This document shows positions 53,603 through 61,726 of a stretch of DNA of 64,000 nucleotides, in pieces. The DNA comes from CAVRZY01 sp963725415. Its GTDB lineage: Bacteria > Acidobacteriota > Terriglobia > Bryobacterales > Bryobacteraceae. The notes beneath the pieces were generated by a model. It did not search any database. It was not told the DNA's origin and was given only the letters and a program-made list of their open reading frames with translations. The stretch spans positions 1 through 64,000 of the forward strand of contig CAVRZY010000283.1 in the NCBI GenBank assembly GCA_963725415.1. The letters run 5' to 3'. The translations under genes were made by a program, and so were the position numbers. Every line of letters begins with the position of its first letter. Position 1 is the stretch's first letter.

Positions 53603-54282
53603 AGCAACACCTGATCATTGACGCCGACGACACCCTCTGGGAAAACAACGTCTACTTCGAGCGCGTCTTCGAGGAGTTCGTCGAGTTCCTCGGCCATTCC
53701 ACGCTGACGCCGGTCGAGATCAAGGCCGTACTCGATGAGATCGAGCTGGCCAATCGGAGCACTCACGGTTACGGCGTCGAGAATTTCGCACGGAACCTGG
53801 CGCAGTGCTACCAGCACCTGGCCGAGCGCGAGATCTCCGCTGAGGACCTGGAACGGGTGATGTCGCTGGCCCGGCGCATTCTCGATCATCCCGTCGAGCT
53901 GATCGAGGGAGTCGAAGAGACCTTGCGCTATCTTTCCGGTCGCCACGACCTGCTCCTATTCACCAAAGGCCATCCCCAGGAGCAGAGGCTCAAAATCGAG
54001 CGCTCCGGCCTGGCCCCCTATTTCCGCCACGCCGCCATCGTGAAGGAAAAGGATACCGAATCCTACCGCCAGCTCCTCCAGGGGTGCGGCCTCGATGCCG
54101 GACGAACCTGGGTGATCGGCAACTCGCCCAGGTCGGACGTCAACCCGGCCCTCGAGCTGGGCCTCAACGCCGTCTATATCCCCCATCCCCGCACTTGGTC
54201 GCTTGAAAACGAGCAGCTCGCCGCCGGCCCCGGACGGCTCATCGTGCTGGAAAAGTTCTCCGATCTCCGCAATTGGTTCTAA
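53599..54282 (+). CDS. HAD-superfamily hydrolase, 227 aa
   Basis: GTG 53599 overlaps the preceding stop. Motif I is DADDTLWENN, motif II LLLFTKGH, motif III lysine in VKEKDTESY, and motif IV VIGNSPRSDVNPALELG. A helical cap lies between motifs I and II (C1 type). Members are phosphatases or phosphoglycolate-type hydrolases acting on small phosphorylated substrates in the cytoplasm. DADDTLW rather than DxDGTL is typical of one YjjG-like branch. It is coupled to the RDD gene. Confidence 0.88.
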   Translation: MKQHLIIDADDTLWENNVYFERVFEEFVEFLGHSTLTPVEIKAVLDEIELANRSTHGYGVENFARNLAQCYQHLAEREISAEDLERVMSLARRILDHPVELIEGVEETLRYLSGRHDLLLFTKGHPQEQRLKIERSGLAPYFRHAAIVKEKDTESYRQLLQGCGLDAGRTWVIGNSPRSDVNPALELGLNAVYIPHPRTWSLENEQLAAGPGRLIVLEKFSDLRNWF

Positions 54283-54326
54283 GACTTCCGCCCGCCCTGC
54301 CGAAGAGCGACAGGGGAGGCTGTGCA

Positions 54327-54566
54327 ATGACTGTCTTCGACGTAGCCCTTGGGGGCCTGCATCAGGCCGAAGCGAAGCTGGAAACGGCCGCCAGCCACCT
54401 GGCCCGCCTGCCTGTATCGCTCGAGTCGGCCAACCCGGAAGATGTGGTGGATCTTTCCACGGAGATGGTCGCCCTGCTCGAAGCCCGCAACGACTTCCAG
54501 ATCAACACCCGCGTCATCCATACCGCCGACGAGCTGGCGCGCCACCTGCTGGACCTGCTCCGATAA
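54327..54566 (+). CDS. Very small flagellar-rod-like protein, 79 aa
   Basis: ATG 54327 follows AGGGGAGG. The N-terminal half, MTVFDVALGGLHQAEAKLET then AASHLARLP, resembles the start of flagellar rod and hook proteins. The C-terminal half, VVDLSTEMVALLEARNDFQI then NTRVIHTADELARHLLDLLR, closely follows their C-terminal pattern (VDL..EMV.LI.A.R.YQ.N.KVI.T.DE....LL.L). The middle D1-like region is absent, so the two coiled-coil ends are joined directly. No other flagellar gene is in the window. It could be a minimal rod-like coiled coil with a non-flagellar job, or a relic. Confidence 0.55.
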   Translation: MTVFDVALGGLHQAEAKLETAASHLARLPVSLESANPEDVVDLSTEMVALLEARNDFQINTRVIHTADELARHLLDLLR

Positions 54567-54673
54567 GCCCGCAGTCACTCCCGATCCGAAACAAGAGCCA
54601 TTTTCCTTGCACCTTCTTTGTGTTTTCAACAACTTGGACCTTTCGTGCGAAATTCCTCGTGTTCTTGCCTTAC

Positions 54674-57600
54674 ATGCGTCACCCCCAGGCCTATCCCCAT
54701 CGAATCGGCGAGAATGGAGTCTTGCAGCAACACCGCGCCCATTCTTCGAAAGCCGAAGACGCCGCTGCTATAGCCGTCGTGGCCGAAAAGCCCTCCGTGG
54801 CGCGCGACATCGCCAGGGTGCTCGGCGCCACCAAGCAGGGCGAGGGATACCTGCACGGCAGCGGCTACATCGTCACCTGGGCCGTCGGGCACCTGGTTCA
54901 TCTGGCTCAGCCCCACGAGATTCAGCCCGAATGGCGCCACTGGCGGCGCGATCTGCTCCCCATGCTCCCGACAGAGTGGCCCCTCGTTATCTACGAGGAA
55001 ACCAAAGACCAGTACGAGGTGGTGCGCAAGATCCTCAATTCTCCAAAGGTGTCCCGCGTGGTCTGCGCCACCGATGCCGGCCGCGAGGGCGAACTCATCT
55101 TCCGCTACATCTACGAGGCCGCCGGATCCAACAAGACCACCAGCCGCCTGTGGATCTCTTCGCTCACTCCCGAGGCCATCCGCAAGGGCTTTCAGAGCCT
55201 CCGCGACGGCGCCGAGTACGACCCGCTGGCCGACGCCGCCCGCGGCCGCAGCCGCGCCGACTGGCTGGTGGGCATGAACCTCTCCCGCGCCTACACCCTG
55301 GCCCTTGGGGACGAGTTGTCCGTAGGCCGCGTCCAAACCCCCACCCTGGCCATGGTTGCCGAGCGCGAACTCGCTATCCGCGCCTTCGTCCCTGAAGATT
55401 ACCTGGAAGTCGTCGCCACGTTCTCGCCCAACGACGCTGCCACCTACAAAGGCACCTGGTTCGACCCGCAGCGCGACAAGGATGCCGCCAAACAAACACG
55501 CCTCCCCGCCGATGGTGAACAGGCGACCAAAATCGTCCAGCGGGCCCGCACCGGCCAGGCCCGCATCGAATCCGTCGAGTTGGAAACCCAGCGCCTGGGC
55601 CCGCCCCTGCTCTACGATCTCACCGAGCTGCAACGCCACGGCAACCGCCTGTTCGGCTTCTCCGCCCAGAAGACACTCGATACCGCCCAGGCTCTCTACG
55701 AGCGGCACAAGCTCATCAGCTACCCGCGCACCGACAGCCGCCATCTGTCCACCGACGTGGCCAAGACCTTGCTCGCCGTCGTTAGCGCCATCCAGGAGCC
55801 ATACAAGCAGTGGCTCGCCCCGGGAAGCGGCGAGCGCCCGCTCAGCCGCCGCTTCGTGGACGACACCAAGGTCACCGACCACCACGCCATCATCCCCACC
55901 ACCACGCCGCCGCAAGGCAAGTCCCTCTCCGCGGACGAACGAAAAATCTACGACCTCATCTGCCGCCGCTTGCTCAGCGCCTGGCACGACGATCACATCT
56001 GGTCGGTGACCACCGTCATCACCGCCATCGCCAATCAGGACATCGTGGACCGCTACCATACCACCGGCACCGCCGTCCAGCAGGTGGGCTGGAAGGTCCT
56101 CGACCTGGGTACCGAAAAAAAGAAGGAACGTAAACCCACCGAGGGCGATGAACCGGCCGAAACCCAGGCCCTCCCTCCCGGCCTTCACTCCGGCCAGCCG
56201 CAGCGCGTGCTCGACGTCGCGTCTATCCAAAAAAAGACCCGCCCCCCTCGGCGCTTCACGGAAGCAACCCTGCTCACCGCCATGGAGACCGCCGGCAAGA
56301 CCCTCGACGAGAAGGAACTCTCCGACGCCATGAAGGAAACCGGGCTTGGCACGCCGGCTACCCGTGCTGCCATCATCGAGATCCTGCTCCGCCGCGGCTA
56401 CATCGTGCGCCAAGGCAAGAGCCTCGAAGCCACCGCCAAAGGCATTCAGCTCATTCAGGTGGTTCACCCCGAGGTCAAGAGCCCCGCCATGACCGGCCAA
56501 TGGGAGGCCTTCCTCAAGCGCATCGAACGCGGAACCGCCCAGTTGCACCCCTTCCTCGAAGGAATCGAGAACTACGTCCGGGAGGTGGTGGGCAAAGTCC
56601 TCCAAGGCGGCGCCAAGCCTGTCCAGCAAGCCCCAGGCCCCAGTCCCGCGGGGCAGGCGGTTCCGCCGGCCCAGCTCGACGAGCTGCTCCAGGGCCGCTT
56701 CAAGTTCCCCTCCTTCCGCCCCAACCAGGAAGCCGTTTGCCGGGCCGCCACGCAAGGCCAGGACGTCTTGCTGGTCATGCCCACCGGCTCCGGCAAGTCC
56801 CTCTGCTACCAGCTCCCGGGCATCGCGCGCGGCGGGACCACCCTGGTCATCAGCCCGCTCATCTCGCTGATGGAGGACCAGGTCGCCAAACTCAACCAGA
56901 TGGGCTTCCACGCCGACCGGGTCCACTCCGGCCGCGATCGCGCCGCCTCCCGCAACGCCTGCCTCGAGTATCTCAACGGCCGGCTGGATTTCTTGTTCAT
57001 TGCTCCGGAGCGGCTGCGCGTGGCCGGCTTTCCCGAGATGCTTGCTAAGCGCAAACCCGCCCTGATCGCCATCGACGAGGCGCACTGCATTTCCCAGTGG
57101 GGCCACGATTTTCGTCCCGATTACCGCATGCTGGGCCAGTACCTGCCCCTGCTCCGCCCGGCCCCCGTGGTGGCGCTCACGGCCACTGCCACGCCCCTGG
57201 TACAGGACGACATCGTCGAGCAACTGGGACTCAGGCAGCCGGCCCGCTTCATTCATGGATTCCGGCGCAGCAACATCGCCATCGAGGTGGTCGAGGTTCC
57301 CCCCTCCCAGCGCTCCGAGCTGGCCTGCGAGCTACTGCGAGAGGACGACCGGCGGCCCGCCATCGTCTATGCGCCCACCCGCAAGCAGACCGAAGCCCTG
57401 GCCAGAGACCTGAGCGGGCAGTTTCCCGCCGCGGCCTACCACGCCGGCCTCGATCCCGCCCGCCGCGAGGAAGTGCAGTCCGCGTTTCTCCAAGGACAGC
57501 TCGAAGTCATCGTGGCCACCATCGCCTTCGGTATGGGCATTGACAAGCCCAATATCCGCACCGTGATTCACACCGCCTTGCCGGGCAGCCTGGAGGCCTA

Positions 57601-58672
57601 CTACCAGGAGATCGGACGCGCCGGACGCGACGGCGCCCCCTCTCGCGCCATCCTCATGCACTCCTACGCCGACCGCCACACCCACGACTATTTCTACGAT
57701 CTCGAGTACCCGCCCGTCGGCATACTCGACAGCATCTTTGCCAACCTCTCCCAGCAGCCCCAGCCCAAGGAGGTCCTCCTGGATCGTTTGCCTGTCATTG
57801 ATCCGGACGTTTTCGGAACCGCCCTCGACAAGCTCTGGATCCATGGCGGCGCCTTGGTGGACCCCGCTGAGAACGTCACCCGCGGCAGCGACTCCTGGCG
57901 CGAGTCCTACCTGGCCCAGGCCGAGCACAAGCTGGCTCAGTTGGACCTCATGCTGCGCTACGCCGAAACGGACCAGTGCCGCATGTTGACCCTGGTGCAG
58001 CATTTCGGCGACTTCGCCGACGCCCAGCGCCGCTGCGAGATCTGCGACTTCTGCGCTCCGCACGATTGCATCGCCCAGGCCTTCCGCGACCCCACGGACA
58101 CCGAGCGCGAGACTCTGCGCCGCATCCTCGCCGCTCTCAAGCGCGCCGGCGGAAAATCCACCGGCCGCCTGCACACCGAACTCTTCCCCGACGCCGCCCT
58201 GGACCGCGACTCCTTCGAGCAGCTTCTCGGCGGCCTGGCCCGCGCCGGCCTCGTTGAGCTGACCGAGTCCTCCTTCCAGAAAGACGGAAGGCGCATCGAC
58301 TTCCGCAAAGTGGCCTTGACCGCCGAGGGACGCAAGGCAGATCAATCCACCCCTCTCCACTTCCTGGTCAAACAGCAGATCCTGCCGCTCGAACGCAAAC
58401 GCAGAAAGGCCAAGCCGAAACCAGTGGCGGCGCCCAAAGAAGCCCCGCCCCCACGCCCCGACCTCGAGCAGGCGCTCCGCGCCTGGCGGCTGGACGAAGC
58501 TAGAAAAAGAGGAGTACCCGCCTTTCGCATCTTGACGGACCGTGCTCTTCAGGCCATCGCCGCCCAGCAGCCTGCCAGCACCGCGGAACTGCTCGCCATC
58601 CCCGGCGTCGGCCTCAAAATCGTGGAGAAATACGGTGCCCAGATCTTCAGAATTTTGGGGCAAACTCGCTGA
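54674..58672 (+). CDS. Fusion of DNA topoisomerase III (TopB) with RecQ helicase, 1332 aa
   Basis: Residues ~33-640 are a type IA topoisomerase: Toprim glutamate in VVAEKPSVA (Glu38), CATDAGREGE acidic pair (Asp134 and neighbours), LSVGRVQTPTL and the active-site Tyr350 in LISYPRTDSRHLS. No zinc fingers follow. After a Pro/Ala linker (~640-665), a complete RecQ begins: motif 0 FPSFRPNQEA, Walker A MPTGSGKSLCYQ, DEAH in AIDEAHCISQWG, ALTATATP, motif V FGMGIDKPNIR, motif VI YQEIGRAGRDG, a zinc-binding CEICDFC (~1120), winged helix and a C-terminal HRDC domain (~1261-1332, LLAIPGVGLKIVEKYG). ATG 54674 is the first sensible start; a TTG at 54722 is possible. All catalytic residues of both enzymes are present. 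Confidence 0.92.
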   Translation: MRHPQAYPHRIGENGVLQQHRAHSSKAEDAAAIAVVAEKPSVARDIARVLGATKQGEGYLHGSGYIVTWAVGHLVHLAQPHEIQPEWRHWRRDLLPMLPTEWPLVIYEETKDQYEVVRKILNSPKVSRVVCATDAGREGELIFRYIYEAAGSNKTTSRLWISSLTPEAIRKGFQSLRDGAEYDPLADAARGRSRADWLVGMNLSRAYTLALGDELSVGRVQTPTLAMVAERELAIRAFVPEDYLEVVATFSPNDAATYKGTWFDPQRDKDAAKQTRLPADGEQATKIVQRARTGQARIESVELETQRLGPPLLYDLTELQRHGNRLFGFSAQKTLDTAQALYERHKLISYPRTDSRHLSTDVAKTLLAVVSAIQEPYKQWLAPGSGERPLSRRFVDDTKVTDHHAIIPTTTPPQGKSLSADERKIYDLICRRLLSAWHDDHIWSVTTVITAIANQDIVDRYHTTGTAVQQVGWKVLDLGTEKKKERKPTEGDEPAETQALPPGLHSGQPQRVLDVASIQKKTRPPRRFTEATLLTAMETAGKTLDEKELSDAMKETGLGTPATRAAIIEILLRRGYIVRQGKSLEATAKGIQLIQVVHPEVKSPAMTGQWEAFLKRIERGTAQLHPFLEGIENYVREVVGKVLQGGAKPVQQAPGPSPAGQAVPPAQLDELLQGRFKFPSFRPNQEAVCRAATQGQDVLLVMPTGSGKSLCYQLPGIARGGTTLVISPLISLMEDQVAKLNQMGFHADRVHSGRDRAASRNACLEYLNGRLDFLFIAPERLRVAGFPEMLAKRKPALIAIDEAHCISQWGHDFRPDYRMLGQYLPLLRPAPVVALTATATPLVQDDIVEQLGLRQPARFIHGFRRSNIAIEVVEVPPSQRSELACELLREDDRRPAIVYAPTRKQTEALARDLSGQFPAAAYHAGLDPARREEVQSAFLQGQLEVIVATIAFGMGIDKPNIRTVIHTALPGSLEAYYQEIGRAGRDGAPSRAILMHSYADRHTHDYFYDLEYPPVGILDSIFANLSQQPQPKEVLLDRLPVIDPDVFGTALDKLWIHGGALVDPAENVTRGSDSWRESYLAQAEHKLAQLDLMLRYAETDQCRMLTLVQHFGDFADAQRRCEICDFCAPHDCIAQAFRDPTDTERETLRRILAALKRAGGKSTGRLHTELFPDAALDRDSFEQLLGGLARAGLVELTESSFQKDGRRIDFRKVALTAEGRKADQSTPLHFLVKQQILPLERKRRKAKPKPVAAPKEAPPPRPDLEQALRAWRLDEARKRGVPAFRILTDRALQAIAAQQPASTAELLAIPGVGLKIVEKYGAQIFRILGQTR

Positions 58673-58682
58673 CCGGCCCGCA

Positions 58683-58742
58683 CGAAAACGGGGACTGCCT
58701 TCAATTGCGCAGTCTGCAATTGGCTGGCTGTACCCGTTTTCG
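58683..58742. repeat. Nested palindrome downstream of the topoisomerase-helicase gene
   Basis: The outer arms CGAAAACGGG (58683-58692) and CCCGTTTTCG (58733-58742) are perfect, and the inner arms CAATTGC (58702-58708) and GCAATTG (58715-58721) are also perfect. It resembles a REP-type element and could also end the upstream transcript. Confidence 0.6.
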
Positions 58743-58817
58743 CCACCTCGAATTGCCCAACGGAGTCAATTCAGATGACCAACCTCTCTAGACGTGCGTG
58801 TAGAATAGGAGGCAGGT

Positions 58818-59159
58818 ATGGAAAACGCGCAGCAGCCCGCTACCAAACAGGATCTGCTTGAACTGGCGCAGACCACCAAACAGGATTTGCTTGAACTGGC
58901 GCAGAGTACCAAACAGGGTTTGCTTGATCTGGCGCATAGCACCAAACAGGATTTGCTTGAACTGGAGCAGAGACTGAGAGAGGCCATCCGCGACACGGAA
59001 ACCAACCTGCTCCGGGCGTTTTTTGGGTACGCCGAGACGACGCAGAAGCATTTAACCGACCTGGACCGTTCGGACTCCGGGCTCCGTGAGAGGCTGGCCA
59101 CCGTCGAGGACCGGCTGCTCGAAGTAGAGAAGCGGCTGAAGATGCCTCCGGCGGCGTAG
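58818..59159 (+). CDS. Coiled-coil protein with four 11-residue repeats, 113 aa
   Basis: ATG 58818 follows AGGAGG and a nearby -10-like TAGAAT (58801-58806). Residues 9-52 are four tandem copies of TKQDLLELAQT with small changes (TKQGLLDLAHS, TKQDLLELEQR), encoded by 33-base repeats. The rest is helical with heptad character (LREAIRDTETNLLRAF, RLATVEDRLLEVEKRLK). Eleven-residue periodicity (3/11) is typical of right-handed coiled coils, so a fibrous trimer or tetramer is likely. No family is recognised. Confidence 0.75.
   Translation: MENAQQPATKQDLLELAQTTKQDLLELAQSTKQGLLDLAHSTKQDLLELEQRLREAIRDTETNLLRAFFGYAETTQKHLTDLDRSDSGLRERLATVEDRLLEVEKRLKMPPAA
58842..58973 (+). repeat. Four tandem 33-bp repeats within the coiled-coil gene
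   Basis: Units start at 58842, 58875, 58908 and 58941 with ACCAAACAGGATTTGCTTGA-type sequence. Differences are few and mostly in the third and fourth units, so expansion is recent or maintained by slippage. Confidence 0.85.
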
Positions 59160-60068
59160 TTACGCCGGCTTGGGCAGAATGCGGCGGACCCGCTCGGTGT
59201 TTTCGCGCACCTGGTCGCTGTAGCGCGGGTACATCCCCACAATGACGCAGTCCTGGGGCTTGATGTTGTCGAAGGCGAACCGGAAGGCCTGGTCGATCTG
59301 CTTGGGATTGTCAGTGACGCGACCCGCGGCCAGGATCTTGAAGGCCAAGCAGGTCCTCTTGCTCTGACGGACGGCGCGGCACATGCGCGGCGGATCTTCC
59401 GGCAGGAACACCTCACCCAGCGGCGCCTGGCCGAGCAGCTTGTCCAGCTCCTCCTTGGTGCGGGTGACGTTGTAGACGCAGGTCATGTAGAAGTCGATGT
59501 CCCAGCCCTGCTCCTCGGTGGTCTCGACCACGATGGGATTGTGCGTGGAGAGGCCCACCATGACGCCGCTGTCGCGGACGGCTTTCAGGAAATCGCGGAT
59601 CTTGTTCTGCTCGCCGGCCCGCCAGCGCCGGTCGGTGGTGCCGCCGTGGTGCACCATGCCGATCAGGTCCAGCTTGGCGAGCTTGGGAATCATGGAGAGG
59701 TCCTCCTCCATGGGCCGCCCGCTCAGCAGGATGGCCTGCAACTTGCCGCCCTCGGCGCGGTAGCGCTGGAGGTCCTGGATGCCGCGCCCGCCCTGGGAGA
59801 ACTGCCAGGTGTTGATCCCGTTCTGCTCGCACTGCCGCAGGGTCTGGCAGACGCGCTCGGGCGTGAACCACTCCAGCATGTGCTCGCTGAACTGCCGGTT
59901 GAAGTGCGAGTAGCCGTAAAAGGGATTGGCGCCGATGATCATGCGCGTCATTTCGTACTTGCCCAGGCGCACCTTGGGCAGCGCAGGCGCCGGGCTCTCG
60001 GCAGGCAGCGCCATCCCGGCGGCTACCGCTGCGGAGGATTGCAGAAAATGACGGCGAGAAGTGGACAT
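59160..60068 (-). CDS. Tat-exported TIM-barrel protein, aldo/keto-reductase-like, 302 aa (paralogue of 31987-32994)
   Basis: A twin-arginine signal (MSTSRRHFLQSSAAVAAGMA) precedes a domain closely related to that of the gene at 31987-32994. Shared blocks are IIGANPFYGYSHFN, GINTWQF, GGKLQAILLSGRP, MVHHGGTTDRRW, VGLSTHNPIVVETTEEQGWD and PLGEVFLPEDPPRM. Conserved Asn, His and Asp residues at strand ends suggest a TIM-barrel active site, but the reaction is unknown. It is the last gene of a minus-strand set of five, 36 bases after the PEBP gene. Confidence 0.7.
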   Translation of the reverse strand: MSTSRRHFLQSSAAVAAGMALPAESPAPALPKVRLGKYEMTRMIIGANPFYGYSHFNRQFSEHMLEWFTPERVCQTLRQCEQNGINTWQFSQGGRGIQDLQRYRAEGGKLQAILLSGRPMEEDLSMIPKLAKLDLIGMVHHGGTTDRRWRAGEQNKIRDFLKAVRDSGVMVGLSTHNPIVVETTEEQGWDIDFYMTCVYNVTRTKEELDKLLGQAPLGEVFLPEDPPRMCRAVRQSKRTCLAFKILAAGRVTDNPKQIDQAFRFAFDNIKPQDCVIVGMYPRYSDQVRENTERVRRILPKPA

Positions 60069-60104
60069 ACGAGTATTAAATCAGGTTTCGGGCGCCCGGT
60101 GTGG

Positions 60105-60563
60105 TCACCTGCGTTCGTAGCGGCCCATGTATTGGGCCTGAGCCAGGATGTGATTGCGTAGAGCGCGGTCCAGGTCCGAGCGTTTGGCCCCCGCCCGCAG
60201 GCCCAGGCTGGGCGTGTCCACGGCGAACAGCTTGAAGAAATAGCGGTGCGCGCCGTGGCCCCTGGGAGGACAAGGCCCGCCGTAGCCGGGCTTGCCGAAA
60301 TCGTTCACCCCGCTCAGGCCGCCCTGGCTCGGTTTGAATCCCTGCGCCAGCCCGTGGACCGCAGCGGGAATGTCGTAGAGCAGCCAGTGGTTCCAGGTGC
60401 CCACCGGGGCATCCGGATCGTCCACGATCAGAGCGAAGCTCTGGGCGCCGGCCGGCTCGCCGCTCCATTCCAGGGCGGGCGAGAGGTCCGCGCCATCGCA
60501 GGTGTGAAGCTTGGGGATGGTAGCGCCTTCGGTGAAGGCGCTGATGATGAGCTGGAACGCCAT
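60105..60563 (-). CDS. YbhB/YbcL-family (PEBP-like) protein, 152 aa
   Basis: The signature blocks are all visible: HTCDGADLSPALEWSGEP, FALIVDDPDAPVGTWNHWLL, and GYGGPCPPRGHGAHRYFFKL. These define the phosphatidylethanolamine-binding-like pocket (D.DAP...W.HW and GP.PP.G.H.Y). There is no signal peptide, so it is cytoplasmic. Bacterial members bind small anions or phospholipid-like ligands; no specific role is known. It follows the GH88 gene with a 24-base gap. Confidence 0.93.
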   Translation of the reverse strand: MAFQLIISAFTEGATIPKLHTCDGADLSPALEWSGEPAGAQSFALIVDDPDAPVGTWNHWLLYDIPAAVHGLAQGFKPSQGGLSGVNDFGKPGYGGPCPPRGHGAHRYFFKLFAVDTPSLGLRAGAKRSDLDRALRNHILAQAQYMGRYERR

Positions 60564-60587
60564 CGAACCCTCCTTCCAGGGCGGGCT

Positions 60588-61715
60588 TCAATCCCGCCCG
60601 CTCAGGGCCCGGTCGAGCGCTTCCACAAAGAAGTACTCGCCCCACAGGACCGACTCGGCCACGCCCAGATTCTTGTGGATGTGATAGACCCCGCCTTTCA
60701 GGATGCCTTCCCAGGCGGGATCGGATGTTGCCAGGTGCTTGATACAAAGAGTCCTCAGAATATGCCGCGCCGTGAGACCGTAAAACTGGCCTTTGATGGG
60801 GTCGGCGCAGAGCCCCGAGAGCTGAAGCAGGCCGCTAGCGGCGATGGCGGCGGCCGAGGTGTCGAGCAGCGAGCGGCTCTCGAGCGGGGCGTCGTAATCC
60901 CAGGGCGGGACGCCGTCGGTGGGCGTGTGCGCGATGTAGAAATCCGCGCAGGCTTCGGCGGTTCTCAGCAAGCGCGGGTCACGCGTGTAGGCGTACGAAG
61001 TTCCGAAGCCGTAGAGCGCCCACGCCAAGCCGCGCGACCAGCAGGAATCCCCGCGATACCCCTGGTGGGTGCTCTGGCGGAGGAACTCTCCCGTTTCCAG
61101 GTTGAACAGGCCCTCGTGGGCCGTCGAGCCGTCGCCCCGCACCAGCACGCGCCGCGTGGTCAGGCAATGCCGCATGGCGATGTCTCGCAACTCGGCGTCG
61201 CCGGTCTCGTCGGCTGCATAGAAGATGATGCCCACGTTCATCATGATGTCGATGAACAGCGACTCGTCGGAGATGAAAGAGCGCAGATACTGTCCCTTGA
61301 GCTTGAAGCGCAGGGCCATAGTGCGCCCGGCCTGGATCAGTACGTCGTTCAGCGCCGGCTCCCTGGTGAGCTGATACCAGCGGTAGTAGGTGGACATGAA
61401 GATGAAGCCCAGGTCGTGCACCTCGCGGTCGGACTGGCGCGGTTCGAGCGGCTTGGAGTAACGGACGGCCTGCGCCTGCCACCACTCCTGCTCGGCGGGA
61501 GAGCCGGCGCGGGCGCGCAGAATCCACATGAGGCCCGGCAGAAACCCGTCACACCAATGCGTCCAGGCCGGCAGGTCATGCTTCCAGCGGCCCGCCCTGG
61601 TATACATGGGGTAGAAGTCTGGGTAATGCTCGATCACCCGGCGCACCTGCCGCCCGGCGAACTCGAGGGCATCTGAAAAGAGGTTGAGGTTGGTTTCGGG
61701 ATCGAGTGAGATCAT
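60588..61715 (-). CDS. GH88-family unsaturated glucuronyl hydrolase-like protein, 375 aa
   Basis: An (alpha/alpha)6-barrel glycosidase with the two expected acidic sites: Asp in SDREVHDLGFIFMSTYYRWY and Asp in LESRSLLDTSAAAIAASGLL. HQGYRGDSCWSRGLAWALYG is the other hallmark block. GH88 enzymes hydrate the double bond of unsaturated uronates released by polysaccharide lyases. No signal peptide is seen, so it would act on imported oligosaccharides, fitting the glycan enzymes elsewhere in the window. It lies 11 bases after hpt. Confidence 0.9.
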   Translation of the reverse strand: MISLDPETNLNLFSDALEFAGRQVRRVIEHYPDFYPMYTRAGRWKHDLPAWTHWCDGFLPGLMWILRARAGSPAEQEWWQAQAVRYSKPLEPRQSDREVHDLGFIFMSTYYRWYQLTREPALNDVLIQAGRTMALRFKLKGQYLRSFISDESLFIDIMMNVGIIFYAADETGDAELRDIAMRHCLTTRRVLVRGDGSTAHEGLFNLETGEFLRQSTHQGYRGDSCWSRGLAWALYGFGTSYAYTRDPRLLRTAEACADFYIAHTPTDGVPPWDYDAPLESRSLLDTSAAAIAASGLLQLSGLCADPIKGQFYGLTARHILRTLCIKHLATSDPAWEGILKGGVYHIHKNLGVAESVLWGEYFFVEALDRALSGRD

Positions 61716-61726
61716 GGAAGCAGCCT

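Noticed and set aside
54203..54673. Upstream extension of the topoisomerase-helicase frame to 54203
   Set aside because: It overlaps the HAD and small rod-like genes in other frames and has no coding character; the type IA topoisomerase fold begins just after ATG 54674.
54626..57256. 876-codon minus-strand frame opposite the topoisomerase-helicase gene
   Set aside because: Shadow frame; no motifs, and the plus strand encodes two complete enzymes.
58842..58973. Possible CRISPR array
   Set aside because: The 33-base units are directly adjacent with no unique spacers and encode an in-frame 11-residue protein repeat.
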